Shown: positions 8,901 through 21,955, counted from the stretch's first letter. The stretch is 64,000 nt of DNA from Pseudomonas syringae (GCF_021606685.1 NZ_WKCB01000007.1:1-64000); one strand, 5' to 3'. Numbers and translations: made by a program. Notes: a model not told the origin generated them from the letters alone.

Positions 8901-10939
8901 TCGATAAAGCGCTGCAGGTCCTGGTCGATTCTCAGACGTGCGATCTGGTCTTCGAGCAGCGGCGGCAATGGTTCGTTGTCCAGGTACATTTTGCGCAGGG
9001 CGTTATTGTCGGTTTCGCTGAAGGCGCAGGCGCGGCGCAGGGTAGCCGGCGGCAGGCCCTCGGCCATCGTGCCGAGGCGCTGGATAAGGTGCTCGTCGTT
9101 CCAGGTCAGCGGCTGGTCCAGTTCGGTACTCCAGATGCCGGCGCCGTTGTGCCGCACCAGCGGTTGGTAGGCATTGGTGCGACTGGGGTGTTGGATCTTG
9201 TATACGCCGGTGTCGCCCACCTGCCTGACGCCGAACTGGCCGTGAGGTAAACGCAGGCTTGCGGTGTTGCCGTCCTCGTAAAGCCCCAGCGCTTGGGAGC
9301 CGGGGGCGCTGGGCTGGCGATAAGGGCTCAGGTCCGGGTTCCACATGCGTGTCTGGCCGTCGGGAAGCTGCACCGGTGTGAGTCGGTCGATGAAATCCCA
9401 CAGCTCTCGGGGCAGCGCTTGGCGTAGCAGGTTCTCGGCGATGGGCATGCCCACGCTGAACATGCCCAGTTGCACCAGGGTTTCCAGCAACGTCATAAAG
9501 TGGCTGAACGCTTGGGTTTTGAGACCTTCGGCCCAGTCGATGATGGATTCGAAGGTTTCATCCAGCACCTGGTAAATCGTATAGCCGATCATCAGCGCCC
9601 CCAGTGGCGGGAAAAACGGCGCGGCAATAAAGGCGGCAATCTGCAGCAAGGTCGAGGCGATATTCTGCAGGGCGTCCCAACGCTCCCAGCGCGCTTTGCG
9701 GTCGGCGTTGGCGGTGGAGACGGCCATCACCGCAGCGTCGTTGATGATCTTGTTGAGTTTGCGTTGATACAGATGTGTCAACAGCTCGCCGCTGATGGGT
9801 TTGGCGGCAAATTGCAGGTTGGGTTTGCTGGTCGGCGTGTCGCGCCAGGTGGGCATCGGGTCGCCGCTGACGTGCTGGTGCCAGGTTACGCTGCTCAAGC
9901 GTTGACGCAGGTCGGCGAAGAAATAGCCGCGTTCTTCGTGGGCCACAAACCGGCTGAAAAACGCCTGATAGGTGGGGGCGCGCAGTTTTTGCGTCAGCGC
10001 CTGCATCAGTGCGGCACTCGAGGCGTAGTGCTTGATCGGGTGGTCGGGGTCGTCCGGGATATAGGCCACCACCGGCACGTTCTGCTGATGCTGTTCCAGG
10101 TCCGGCGCAAACAGCACGATGCCGGTCAACTGTGCCGACATCATCGTCAAGTCGTGGGCCCGCCAGGTCTTGCCGTCCAGGCGCATGCCCTGCAGGCCGT
10201 CGACGATGCCTTCGATCAGACGTTGCAGCGTCTCGCTGAGGTCGCGCTTGATCACCGCAACCTGCAGGGCCACCTTCAGGGCGGCTTTCTGGCTGGCGTC
10301 GACCTGGCGTTGCAGCACTGCCGAGGCCACCGGTTCCAGCAGTTGCTCGGCCAGATACGTCTGGTATTGGCCGCCGAGGTCCAGCTCCCGGCACAACTGG
10401 GTAAAGGCCTCGATGCTCATGCGGTCTTTGACCGTGGTGAGGATTTCGAACTGTTCAGTATCGGTGACTTTGCGCAGGTAGCTTGAGGCGCGCTCGTGGG
10501 CATCGGCGCGGGTTTCGTCGGGTTCGAAGTTGTGCAGCGCGGCTTCCAGCAACGAGACGGTCCAGGTGCGTGCGGCACCGGAGCGAATGGGGAACCACGG
10601 GATGCTGGCGGGGAGGTAGAAACGCACCAGGGTCGCTTCCACGTCCAGCTCCAGGCTGAACCGGGTGCTGAGCGCCTGTTGCAGTTTGGGCCGGGCGAAG
10701 GCGTTGATATCCTGCAGCCTGCCGAGGGCCTGATCCACCGGGTTCTGCGCCGCCCAGGCGGCACGGTTGAGCGTTTTGAGGGTGTAGTGATCGGCGGCCG
10801 AGGCGCTGCTGTACCAATTCGGGATCGTCAGCGTGGTGCCCTTGAGTTGTTGGTGCCGGGCCGGGCTGGCATTGCCTAGCCATAGCGGCACGGCGTTGAT
10901 CAGTTGGCGATAGTGAGGGCTGGAAGTACGGTCGTTCAT
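5966..10939 (-). CDS. Giant DUF6543 (dermonecrotic-toxin-like) and leucine-rich-repeat protein
   Basis: A 1657-residue protein. Residues 1 to about 700 resemble the DUF6543 dermonecrotic-toxin-like region common in large Pseudomonas proteins, with a hydrophobic segment near 430-460 (LLQIAAFIAAPFFPPLGALM). The C-terminal third has two similar modules, about 1022-1335 and 1336-1640. Each is a helical linker (L.LW...QLK..WR.ET) followed by leucine-rich repeats of the type LRVLDLYANPLERIP. The chain ends shortly after the second repeat block with an acidic PMEVDE tail. The NEL-type E3 ligase domain often found at the end of such proteins is not seen. The open frame extends upstream to 11305, but the ATG at 10939 (MNDRTSSPHY) is preferred because the extension overlaps the aruC promoter and reads as non-protein sequence. 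No signal peptide is seen. It could be a contact or secreted toxin; target and route are unknown. Confidence 0.75.
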   Translation of the reverse strand: MNDRTSSPHYRQLINAVPLWLGNASPARHQQLKGTTLTIPNWYSSASAADHYTLKTLNRAAWAAQNPVDQALGRLQDINAFARPKLQQALSTRFSLELDVEATLVRFYLPASIPWFPIRSGAARTWTVSLLEAALHNFEPDETRADAHERASSYLRKVTDTEQFEILTTVKDRMSIEAFTQLCRELDLGGQYQTYLAEQLLEPVASAVLQRQVDASQKAALKVALQVAVIKRDLSETLQRLIEGIVDGLQGMRLDGKTWRAHDLTMMSAQLTGIVLFAPDLEQHQQNVPVVAYIPDDPDHPIKHYASSAALMQALTQKLRAPTYQAFFSRFVAHEERGYFFADLRQRLSSVTWHQHVSGDPMPTWRDTPTSKPNLQFAAKPISGELLTHLYQRKLNKIINDAAVMAVSTANADRKARWERWDALQNIASTLLQIAAFIAAPFFPPLGALMIGYTIYQVLDETFESIIDWAEGLKTQAFSHFMTLLETLVQLGMFSVGMPIAENLLRQALPRELWDFIDRLTPVQLPDGQTRMWNPDLSPYRQPSAPGSQALGLYEDGNTASLRLPHGQFGVRQVGDTGVYKIQHPSRTNAYQPLVRHNGAGIWSTELDQPLTWNDEHLIQRLGTMAEGLPPATLRRACAFSETDNNALRKMYLDNEPLPPLLEDQIARLRIDQDLQRFIDQMHSDDPALYTQADPHAQLQLLTTYDLWPETKALRFLNANGDITWQYAPKTQYPVVQIHEAQLARGDLLSIVLQSLNETEIRTLLGEPSAGAPNTLPVRTSMLRKKIAQLADEKRAALFDSRYRGLEARHSPRIQALIDTQPGLPTSVARELLRGASREELKQIDRAQVPARLKELARWAQQEVRLTRAYEGLFLKSSDNLDSDLLALHSLERLPGWPSKVRIEVKNYSFNGLLRDSIGQPTAPTRRVLVMTENAEYETYDHNGLHLFGRTDLYTAILQALPDAEREVLGLNIGEGEKLRQSLSDALLPRDSLRTVLLQHPVSKPAYDPTTMRLPGGMIGYPAATGRSLVDRAQQLFPSMQPALLQELVATLNQQPGGALSALVSLQSQYFGLEHDLSLWEANTPRLYPGTQVRMGRHDYADAKSARRRWAEQLKQCWRLETAPDDAFEGGFQGFKLELPDPVQGALPTLNMQLAHVTFLELTGDSHTEGVTAFLQYFPTLRHVALRNLPLNSIPPALSSMPGLTELVLSNCGLTLSASDAAALAAMKQLRVLDLYANPLERIPNLTDLRDLSFLDLAETRINTLPQGLLQLPELGTAVLRDNRFSTLPQALFDLAPEASSAFDFSGNPLSLATRNKVKAHYQLTGEDWGIAAPQADLATTQALYPTFTLEEAQRFVMGLPGDLAAGQRTLAGLKQEYQVLQADLDLWVVSQPAEHPILGIALDAQSAAQEQYKRAQLKQLLEQTWRRETQVDTDNPDMRISHKLIFTQPILGEYPALRANFEHVSVMKLHCDHLTTSVDAFLNSFPKLHELSIHSGALGNIPEAVFRMPKLRHLTLTRCELTLTPASAGSLTGMENLVWLDLHGNPQLTITPDLSQMPALRLLSLNRCSITELPVGLLTRDQLEVADLRNNLITHLPAALYETPRERVNTLFLRGNPFTPRGQAQVVQFARDTGIDLLRPLDAVNFPALEPMEVDE

Positions 10940-11093
10940 GGCGGGGAATCCAAATGGGATGACGGCCAATGGGACCAAAGCGTGCCGGGCGGCAGGCGGT
11001 GCATAGATGGTTTTTACCGGGTGATGGACAAATCCGCCCGCCGATGCCGCAAACCGTGCGCCAGCGTTTAAACTGCGCCATTGCGACGCTATT

Positions 11094-12459
<1,366 letters not shown>

Positions 12460-12477
12460 TTGGCTTGACGGGATCAA

Positions 12478-12570
12478 GTGTGGGAGGGGGCTTGCCCCCG
12501 ATAGCGGTGGATCAGTCACCTGATTTATCAACTGACAGACTGCTATCGGGGGCAAGCCCCCTCCCACATT
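12478..12570. repeat. REPIN between aruC and aruF
   Basis: Paired inverted REP hairpins (GTGGGAGGGGGCTTGCCCCCGATAG and its inverse) in the gap between two genes of one operon. They may protect the upstream aruC mRNA or lower read-through. Confidence 0.9.
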
Positions 12571-12656
12571 GGAATTTGCTCTACAAGGGGATAGGTGTTG
12601 TTTTCAGGCCTGTCCGGTATTTTTCCTATGAGTTTTTCGAGTTAAGGAGTGACACC

Positions 12657-13676
12657 ATGCTGGTGATGCGCCCCGCGCAAATGGCTGATCTGGGCGAGGT
12701 ACAGCGTCTGGCTGCAGACAGCCCGATTGGTGTCACCTCCTTGCCGGATGATGTGGAACGCCTGAGCGACAAGATCGCCGCCAGCGAAGCATCCTTCGCG
12801 GCCGAGGTGAGTTTCAACGGTGAAGAAAGCTATTTCTTCGTGCTTGAAGACACCGAGACCGGCAAGCTCGCCGGCTGTTCGGCCATTGTCGCCTCGGCCG
12901 GTTACTCGGAGCCGTTCTACAGCTTTCGTAACGAGACCTTCGTGCACGCCTCCCGCGAGCTGAAGATCCACAACAAAATCCACGTGCTTTCCCAGTGCCA
13001 CGACCTGACCGGCAACAGCCTGCTCACCAGTTTCTACGTGGTGCCCGAGCTGGTCGGCTCGCCGTGGTCGGAACTCAATTCCCGTGGCCGCCTGCTGTTC
13101 GTCGCCAGCCACCCCGAGCGCTTTGCCGGCTCGGTGGTGACCGAGATCGTCGGCTACAGCGACGAGAACGGTGACTCGCCGTTCTGGGACGCCATTGGTC
13201 GCAACTTCTTCGACCTCAATTACGCCGCCGCCGAGCGCCTGTGCGGGCTGAAAAGCCGCACCTTCCTCGCTGAGCTGATGCCGCATTACCCGATCTACGT
13301 GCCGCTGCTGCCGGACGAAGCCCAGGAAGCCATGGGCCAGGTACACCCGCGTGCACAGATCACCTTTGACATCCTGATGCGTGAAGGCTTCGAGACCGAC
13401 CACTACATCGACATCTTCGACGGCGGCCCGACGCTGCATGCGCGGGTCTCGGGCATTCGCTCGATCGCCCAGAGCCGCGTGGTGCCGGTGAAGATCGGCG
13501 AGATGGTCAAGGGTGTTGGCCGTCAGTACCTGGTCAGCAACGCGCAGTTGCAGGATTACCGCGCGGTGATGCTCGAGCTGGACTACGCGCCCGGTAAGCC
13601 GGTGACCCTGGACCTGGCAGCGGCCGAGGCCCTGGGTGTCGGCGAAGGCGCCAGCGTGCGTCTGGTTGCGGTTTAA
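12657..13676 (+). CDS. aruF: Arginine N-succinyltransferase, alpha subunit
   Basis: A 339-residue AstA-family acyltransferase. The ATG at 12657 has AAGGAG nine bases upstream and gives the family N-terminus MLVMRPAQMADLGEVQRLA. A longer in-frame reading runs back through the REPIN and is rejected. With AruG it transfers a succinyl group from succinyl-CoA to the alpha-amino group of arginine (or ornithine), the first step of the AST pathway. Conserved family segments such as HVLSQCHDLTGNSLLTSFYV and RLLFVASHPERF are visible. Subunit naming follows the P. aeruginosa order aruF then aruG. Confidence 0.94.
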   Translation: MLVMRPAQMADLGEVQRLAADSPIGVTSLPDDVERLSDKIAASEASFAAEVSFNGEESYFFVLEDTETGKLAGCSAIVASAGYSEPFYSFRNETFVHASRELKIHNKIHVLSQCHDLTGNSLLTSFYVVPELVGSPWSELNSRGRLLFVASHPERFAGSVVTEIVGYSDENGDSPFWDAIGRNFFDLNYAAAERLCGLKSRTFLAELMPHYPIYVPLLPDEAQEAMGQVHPRAQITFDILMREGFETDHYIDIFDGGPTLHARVSGIRSIAQSRVVPVKIGEMVKGVGRQYLVSNAQLQDYRAVMLELDYAPGKPVTLDLAAAEALGVGEGASVRLVAV

Positions 13677-13728
13677 AGAACAGAGTTTCGCGGGTGGCCT
13701 GAACAGGCGGCCCGTCTGAGGAGATAGC

Positions 13729-16220
<2,492 letters not shown>

Positions 16221-16310
16221 ATGTGGGAGGGGGCTTGCTCCCGATGGCGGTGTGTCAGTTGATGAATCAGGTGACTGATCCACTGCTATCGGGGGCAAGC
16301 CCCCTCCCAC
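16221..16310. repeat. REPIN between aruD and aruB
   Basis: Inverted REP pair starting directly after the aruD stop codon. The left arm has GGGCTTGCTCCCGATGG and the right arm CTATCGGGGGCAAGC, so the two arms come from slightly different variants. Confidence 0.9.
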
Positions 16311-16375
16311 AGAGGGCAGTGGTGTGTTCAAGTAATTTGATGCCTATAAAAACAGATGTTCGTGGAGCCTCGCCG

Positions 16376-17722
16376 ATGAAATCCTATGAAGTCAATTTTG
16401 ACGGTCTAGTGGGGCCGACCCATAACTACGGCGGTTTGTCCTACGGCAACGTCGCGTCCCAGAGCAACAGCCAGCAGTCTTCCAACCCCAAGGAAGCGGC
16501 GTTGCAGGGTCTGCAGAAAATGAAAGCGCTGATGGACATGGGCTTTGTGCAAGGCGTGCTCGCGCCGCAGGAACGCCCGGACGTCGCCGCCTTGCGCAAC
16601 CTCGGGTTCAGCGGCACCGACGCTCAGGTCATCCAACAGGCGGCCAAGCAGGCCATGCCGTTGCTGGTCGCCAGCTGCTCGGCCTCGAGCATGTGGGTGG
16701 CCAACGCCGCCACGGTCAGCCCAAGCGCCGACACGGCGGATGGCCGCGTGCATTTCACCGCCGCCAACCTCAACTGCAAATACCATCGCAGCATCGAGCA
16801 CCCAACCACCAGCCGCGTGCTGGGCGCGATGTTCGCCGACGCCAAGCACTTCGCCCACCACGCGGCATTGCCGGCGGTGGCGCAGTTCGGTGACGAAGGC
16901 GCGGCCAACCACACGCGCTTCTGCCGTGACTACGGCGAGGCGGGCGTCGAGTTTTTCGTGTTCGGCCGCAGCGCGTTCGACACCCGTTACCCGGCGCCGC
17001 AGAAATACCCGGCGCGCCAGACGCTTGAAGCATCCCAGGCGGTTGCACGCCTGCACGGGCTAAAGGACGACGGCGTGGTCTATGGCCAGCAGAACCCGGC
17101 GGTGATCGATGCTGGTGTGTTCCACAACGACGTGATCGCGGTGGGCAATGGCGAAGTGCTGTTCTATCACGAGGACGCGTTCCTCAATACCGAACAGATG
17201 CTCGGCGAACTGCACGGCAAGTTGGGCAAGCTGGGCGGCAACTTCCAGGCGGTCTGCGTGCCTCGTGCGCAGGTCAGCGTCGAAGACGCGGTGCGTTCCT
17301 ACCTGTTCAACAGCCAATTGCTGACCCGTGCCGACGGCTCGATGCTGCTGATCGTGCCGGAAGAATGCCGCGCCAACGAACGCGTGTGGCACTACCTGCA
17401 AAACCTGACCGCCTCCGGTGGGTTGATTCGCGAGGTAAAAGTCTTCGACCTCAAGCAAAGCATGCAGAACGGCGGTGGCCCGGCGTGCCTGCGCTTGCGC
17501 GTAGCGTTGAACCAAACGGAACTGGCGGCGGTGAACCCAGGGGTTATCATGACCGCGCCGTTGTACGACACGCTGACCCAGTGGGTCGACAAGCACTACC
17601 GCGACAGCCTGCGCGAAACCGACCTGGCTGACCCGCAATTGTTGCTGGAGTGCCGGACGGCATTGGATGAACTGACGCAAATCCTTAAACTGGGCTCGGT
17701 TTATCCTTTCCAGATCAATTAA
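16376..17722 (+). CDS. aruB: N-succinylarginine dihydrolase
   Basis: A 448-residue protein, the normal length for AstB of the amidinotransferase-fold superfamily. The start [20 protein letters not shown] is the family N-terminus; an upstream in-frame reading through the REPIN is rejected. It hydrolyses N-succinylarginine to N-succinylornithine, two ammonia and CO2. Late conserved segments such as [18 protein letters not shown], which carries the nucleophilic cysteine region, are visible. It follows aruD after a 155-base gap containing a REPIN. Confidence 0.94.
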   Translation: MKSYEVNFDGLVGPTHNYGGLSYGNVASQSNSQQSSNPKEAALQGLQKMKALMDMGFVQGVLAPQERPDVAALRNLGFSGTDAQVIQQAAKQAMPLLVASCSASSMWVANAATVSPSADTADGRVHFTAANLNCKYHRSIEHPTTSRVLGAMFADAKHFAHHAALPAVAQFGDEGAANHTRFCRDYGEAGVEFFVFGRSAFDTRYPAPQKYPARQTLEASQAVARLHGLKDDGVVYGQQNPAVIDAGVFHNDVIAVGNGEVLFYHEDAFLNTEQMLGELHGKLGKLGGNFQAVCVPRAQVSVEDAVRSYLFNSQLLTRADGSMLLIVPEECRANERVWHYLQNLTASGGLIREVKVFDLKQSMQNGGGPACLRLRVALNQTELAAVNPGVIMTAPLYDTLTQWVDKHYRDSLRETDLADPQLLLECRTALDELTQILKLGSVYPFQIN

Positions 17723-17760
17723 CGCCACCTTCTTTTACGCCCTATGCTGAGAGTTATTTT

Positions 17761-18051
17761 ATGACTACCGACACCCTGAAACTGATTCTTGAAGACACCG
17801 ACGGCACCCAGCTGGAAACTTCCTGCACCCGCGTCGCCGTGGTCTGGCAGGGCAAGGAAATCTGGATCCAACACGACGGCCGTGGCCAACTGCTGATCGG
17901 TGTGGACGTGGAAGAAGGCGACGCCGAATACGCCAACCTGCTGATGCGCCCACTGGCCACCAACCTGATGAGCCTGCAACTGGAAATGGAACCGGCCGAC
18001 GTTGAAGGTGACGACGACGATCACGTCCACGGTCCTGGCTGCAACCACTAA
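17761..18051 (+). CDS. Small conserved protein inside the aru operon, acidic/His-rich tail
   Basis: A 96-residue protein of unknown function between aruB and aruE. I recall an uncharacterised ORF at the same place in P. aeruginosa. The body looks like a small beta-rich fold ([30 protein letters not shown]). The tail is an acidic run followed by HVHGPGCNH, a likely metal-binding patch. Databases sometimes label this family topoisomerase II, for which I see no support. The gap to aruE is 11 bases, so it is co-expressed with an enzyme that needs zinc. A role in metal supply to AruE is only a guess. Confidence 0.8.
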   Translation: MTTDTLKLILEDTDGTQLETSCTRVAVVWQGKEIWIQHDGRGQLLIGVDVEEGDAEYANLLMRPLATNLMSLQLEMEPADVEGDDDDHVHGPGCNH

Positions 18052-18062
18052 GGAAGCTGCTT

Positions 18063-19067
18063 ATGCTCGCCCTTGGCAAACTGCTTGAACTGACCCTCGC
18101 CGGTCGTGAACCGGCGCAAAAAATTCAACTGACTGTCGACGGCGTGCAGATGCGCTGGCTCAGCGAGGGCGCACTCGAAGTGCGCCCGCCGCAGGCGTTG
18201 GACAACGGCAGTGACCTGCTGCTGTCGTCCGGCATCCATGGCAATGAAACCGCGCCGATCGAGCTGCTCGACCGCCTGTTGCATGGCATCGCCCGCGGGG
18301 AGATCAAACCCCGTTCCCGTATTCTGTTCCTGTTCGGCAACCCCGAAGCCATGCGCCGCGGCGAGCGTTACCTCGAACTGGACGTCAACCGGCTGTTCAA
18401 CGGCCGGCATGAAAAAAACATCGGCCCCGAAGCCATGCGCGCCGCTGAACTTGAGCAACGGGCGCGCAGCTTCTTCAACCTGCCGGGCCGTTCGCGCCTG
18501 CATTACGACCTGCACACGGCCATTCGCGGCTCGAAAATCGAGCAGTTCGCCTTGTACCCGTGGAAGGACGGTCGCCAGCACTCACGCCACGAGCTGGCGC
18601 GTCTGCACGCGGCCGGCATGCAAGCGGTGCTGCTGCAGAACAAGACCTCAATCACCTTCACCGCGTTTACCTACGAGCAGCTGGAGGCCGAAGCCTTCAC
18701 CCTGGAGCTGGGCAAGGCGCGGCCGTTCGGGCAGAACCAGGGTGTGGACGTGTCCCGACTGGAAACCCGCCTCAAGCAGATCATCGAGGGCAACGAGCCG
18801 GCAACCGACAGCCTGGATGGCCTGCAACTGTTTGCCGTGTCCCGTGAAGTCATCAAGCACAGCGACGCCTTCCTGATGCACCTGCCGATGGACGTGGAAA
18901 ACTTTTCGCCGCTGGCACCGGGTTATCTGCTGGCCGAAGACGTGGCCAAGACCCGCTGGGTGATCGAGGAGGAGGGCGCCCGCATCATCTTCCCCAACCC
19001 CAAGGTAAAGAATGGCTTGCGCGCAGGGATATTGATCGTGCCGACCACGGATGCCGGGTTGGCCTGA
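18063..19067 (+). CDS. aruE: Succinylglutamate desuccinylase
   Basis: A 334-residue zinc hydrolase of the AstE family. H59 and E62 in [11 protein letters not shown] are predicted zinc ligands, and YDLHTAIRG supplies the third. It performs the last AST step, succinylglutamate to glutamate plus succinate. AAGGA precedes the ATG. The final 14 codons form the left boundary of the 196-bp tandem array, so decayed copies of this gene end recur four more times downstream. Confidence 0.93.
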   Translation: MLALGKLLELTLAGREPAQKIQLTVDGVQMRWLSEGALEVRPPQALDNGSDLLLSSGIHGNETAPIELLDRLLHGIARGEIKPRSRILFLFGNPEAMRRGERYLELDVNRLFNGRHEKNIGPEAMRAAELEQRARSFFNLPGRSRLHYDLHTAIRGSKIEQFALYPWKDGRQHSRHELARLHAAGMQAVLLQNKTSITFTAFTYEQLEAEAFTLELGKARPFGQNQGVDVSRLETRLKQIIEGNEPATDSLDGLQLFAVSREVIKHSDAFLMHLPMDVENFSPLAPGYLLAEDVAKTRWVIEEEGARIIFPNPKVKNGLRAGILIVPTTDAGLA

Positions 19068-20002
19068 ATCCCAAGGTTTAACCGGATCCAAATGTGGGAG
19101 GGGGCTTGCCCTCGATAGCAGTGTGTCAGCCAGCTTGTATTTAGCTGATGCACCGCCATCGGGAGCAAGCCCCCTCCCACATTGGTTTTGCAGTGTTGCT
19201 TGGACCGCTACAGCACGAGCAGGAATATTGATCGTGCCGACCACGGATGCCGGGCTGGCCTGAATCCCAAGGTTTAACCGGATCCAAATGTGGGAGGGGG
19301 CTTGCCCCCGATAGTGGTGTGTCAGCCAGCTTATATTTAGCTGATGCACCGCCATCGGGAGCAAGCCCCCTCCCACATTGGTTTTGCAGTGTTGCTTGGA
19401 CCGCTACAGCACGAGCAGTGATATTGATCGTGCCGACCACGGATGCCAGGTTGGCCTGAATCCCAAGGTCTAACCGGATCCAAATGTGGGAGGGGGCTTG
19501 CCCCCGATAGCAGTGTGTCAGCCAGCTTATATTTAGCTGATGCACCGCCATCGGGAGCAAGCCCCCTCCCACATTGGTTTTGCAGTGTTGCTTGGACCGC
19601 TACAGCACGAGCAGGGATATTGATCGTGCCGACCACGGATACCGGGCTGGCCTGAATCCCAAGGTTTAACCGGATCCAAATGTGGGAGGGGGCTTGCCCC
19701 CGATAGTGGTGTGTCAGCCAGCTTATATTTAGCTGATGCACCGCCATCGGGAGCAAGCCCCCTCCCACATTGGTTTTGCAGTGTTGCTTGGACCGCTACA
19801 GCACGAGCAGGAATATTGATCGTGCCGACCACGGATGCCGGGCTGGCCTGAATCCCAAGGTTTAACCGGATCCAAATGTGGGAGGGGGCTTGCTCCCGAT
19901 AGCAGTGTGTCAGCCAGCTTATATTTAGCTGATGCACCGCCATCGGGAGCAAGCCCCCTCCCACATTGGTTTTGCAGTGTTGCTTAGACCGCTACAGCGC
20001 GC
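19023..20002. repeat. Five-copy 196-bp tandem array, each copy with a REPIN
   Basis: Unit starts fall at 19023, 19219, 19415, 19611 and 19807, exactly 196 bases apart. Each unit holds the last 14 codons of aruE, a short spacer, a full REPIN (two inverted GTGGGAGGGGGCTTGC hairpins), and the last bases of ribH2. Copies differ by few substitutions. In copies 1-4 the ribH2-side stop codon is changed (TTG instead of TTA on the plus strand). The array fills the whole gap between the two convergent genes, so there is no separate gene in this 0.9 kb. Confidence 0.95.
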
Positions 20003-20493
20003 GGCTCGCTGCGACGGATCGCGCGGACCTTGTGCAGGGTGTCGGCGCAGGTGCGTGCAGCTTCCTGGCCCTTGTGCACGAAGTGTTCGTAGAAGAAGGT
20101 GTGGTGTTCGCTGCCGGCGTGGAAGTGGTGCGGGGTCAGGGACACCGAGAACACCGGCACTTCGGTTTCCAGCTGCACCTGCATCAGGCCGCTGACCACC
20201 GACTGGGCGACGAATTCGTGGCGGTAGATGCCGCCGTCTACCACCAGCGCGGCAGCGACGATACCGGCGTAACGGCCGGTCTTGGCCAGCAGCTTGGCGT
20301 GCAGGGGCATTTCAAAGGCGCCGCCGACTTCGAAGAAATCGATGTCCGATTCCTGGTAGCCCTGGGCGATCATTTCGGCGAGGAAACCTTTACGGGATTG
20401 GTCGACAATATCCTTGTGCCAGCAGGCCTGGATAAACGCGACGCGCTCGCCGTGGTGGTTTTTGCTTTTGCTGTCGATTGCGGTGGGTTGCAT
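19984..20493 (-). CDS. ribH2: 6,7-dimethyl-8-ribityllumazine synthase, RibH2 type
   Basis: A 169-residue lumazine synthase-like protein. The visible pattern RVAFIQACWHKDIVDQSR, FEVGGAFEMPLHAK and VFSVSLTPHHFH fits the second-type (RibH2) enzymes rather than the housekeeping RibH. It condenses 5-amino-6-ribitylamino-uracil with 3,4-dihydroxy-2-butanone 4-phosphate in riboflavin synthesis. AGGAG lies eight bases before the ATG. An FMN riboswitch about 100 bases upstream means it is made when flavin is low. It stands alone, not in a rib operon, so it is probably a second copy. The C-terminal codons border the 196-bp array. Confidence 0.88.
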   Translation of the reverse strand: MQPTAIDSKSKNHHGERVAFIQACWHKDIVDQSRKGFLAEMIAQGYQESDIDFFEVGGAFEMPLHAKLLAKTGRYAGIVAAALVVDGGIYRHEFVAQSVVSGLMQVQLETEVPVFSVSLTPHHFHAGSEHHTFFYEHFVHKGQEAARTCADTLHKVRAIRRSEPRAVAV

Positions 20494-20589
20494 GTTCTGA
20501 CTCCTGTTTAAGAAAAAAACAGGGCGTTATGAATCGAATGGGATTTAAGGGTACGCCTGCACAATAGGTGCGCGGCCCTTAGGTGCCAA

Positions 20590-20757
20590 TCCCGTTCTCT
20601 CTTCATCCGGACTATGACCGTCGGCCCCGGGATCACACCGGGTCTGCTGACCTTGTCGCCGTCCTGCGTGAGCAGTTCGAGGCGCCAAGCGCTCGCGGGC
20701 TATGCACATTGCGTGCAATTACCGCCGGTGGGGAATTGCACCCCGCCCTGAGAACGT
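20590..20757 (-). promoter_or_regulatory. FMN riboswitch (RFN element)
   Basis: Read on the minus strand, the conserved core GTTCTCAGGGCGGGGTGCAA, then TTCCCCACCGGCGGTAATT, later GACCCGGTGTGA, and TAGTCCGGATGAAGAGAGAAC closing the basal stem, are all present in the RFN order. It lies in the leader of ribH2 and should shut off expression when FMN binds. Confidence 0.95.
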
Positions 20758-20950
20758 TGCCGCCAGAACCCTGGCGGCGGAGAGTTTTTAACATGGTTTT
20801 TCAAAAACTGCACGATCGCCGTATCGATAACCTATATCGGTTTGTTTGGTTGGTATTCGATTGAATGCAGTCGGGGCTTGATATTCCGTGGTGTTGCCCG
20901 CAGTAATCATCTTCATAAGAAACTCAATGCACCCCTTCGAGGTTTGTTTG

Positions 20951-21955
20951 ATGTCTGTGATCGACCTGCGCAGCGACACCGTGACCCAACCCACGCCCGG
21001 CATGCTCGACGCGATGGCGACTGCCGTCAGCGGCGATGACGTCTACGGCGAAGACCCGAGCGTCAATCATCTCGAAGCCGAACTGGCCAGGCGCCTGGGG
21101 TTTGCCGCGGCGCTGTTCGTGCCCACCGGCACCATGAGCAATCTGCTGGCATTGATGGCTCACTGTGAGCGCGGCGAGGAATACATCGTCGGCCAGCAGG
21201 CCCACACCTACAAATATGAAGGCGGTGGCGCGGCGGTGCTGGGCTCGATCCAGCCGCAGCCGCTGGAGGTGCAGGCAGACGGTTCCCTCGACCTTGCCCA
21301 GGTGCTCGAGGCCATCAAGCCGGATGACTTCCACTTCGCCCGCACCCGGCTGTTGGCGCTGGAAAACACCATGCAGGGCAAGGTGCTCCCGCTGGCGTAC
21401 CTGGAGCAGGCGCGCGCCTTTACCCGTGAACACGGCCTGGCCCTGCACTTGGATGGCGCACGGCTCTACAACGCTGCGGTCAAGCTTGGGGTGGATGCGC
21501 GGGAGATCGCCCGGCATTTCGACTCGGTCTCGGTGTGCCTGTCCAAGGGCCTCGGCGCGCCGATTGGCTCGGTGCTGTGCGGCTCCACGGCCTTGATCGC
21601 CAAGGCGCGCCGTTTGCGCAAGATGGTCGGCGGCGGCATGCGCCAGGCCGGTTCGCTGGCGGCGGCGGGGCTGTATGCGCTGGATCATCAGGTAGAGCGC
21701 CTGGCCGATGACCACGCCAATGCCCAATGGCTGGGCGATGCGCTGCGTCAGGCCGGTTATGAGGTGGAGTCGGTGCAAACCAATATGGTCTACGTGCAGA
21801 TTGGCGACCGGGCGCAGGCCTTGAAGGCGTTTGCCGCCGAGCGCGGGATCAAGCTGAGCGTCGCGCCGCGTCTGCGCATGGTCACGCACCTGGATGTAAG
21901 CCGGGCGCAGATCGAGCAGGTGGCGCAGACATTCGTCGAATTCTCGCAAAAATGA
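20951..21955 (+). CDS. ltaE: Low-specificity L-threonine aldolase
   Basis: A 334-residue PLP enzyme of the threonine aldolase family. The PLP lysine is K199 in [10 protein letters not shown], and the conserved histidine that stacks on PLP is H85 in QQAHTYKYE. The start at 20951 ([15 protein letters not shown]) is the family N-terminus, with GAGG upstream; in-frame starts at 20888 and nearby are rejected. It cleaves L-threonine and L-allo-threonine to glycine and acetaldehyde. Monocistronic between the divergent ribH2 leader and alaS. Confidence 0.92.
   Translation: MSVIDLRSDTVTQPTPGMLDAMATAVSGDDVYGEDPSVNHLEAELARRLGFAAALFVPTGTMSNLLALMAHCERGEEYIVGQQAHTYKYEGGGAAVLGSIQPQPLEVQADGSLDLAQVLEAIKPDDFHFARTRLLALENTMQGKVLPLAYLEQARAFTREHGLALHLDGARLYNAAVKLGVDAREIARHFDSVSVCLSKGLGAPIGSVLCGSTALIAKARRLRKMVGGGMRQAGSLAAAGLYALDHQVERLADDHANAQWLGDALRQAGYEVESVQTNMVYVQIGDRAQALKAFAAERGIKLSVAPRLRMVTHLDVSRAQIEQVAQTFVEFSQK

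Noticed and set aside
17761..18051. Topoisomerase II annotation for the small aru-operon ORF
   Set aside because: It is 96 residues with no topoisomerase motif; the label is a known type of misannotation.
19023..20002. CRISPR-like array
   Set aside because: The period is 196 bases, there are no unique spacers, and each unit contains gene ends and a REPIN, so it is a tandem amplification.
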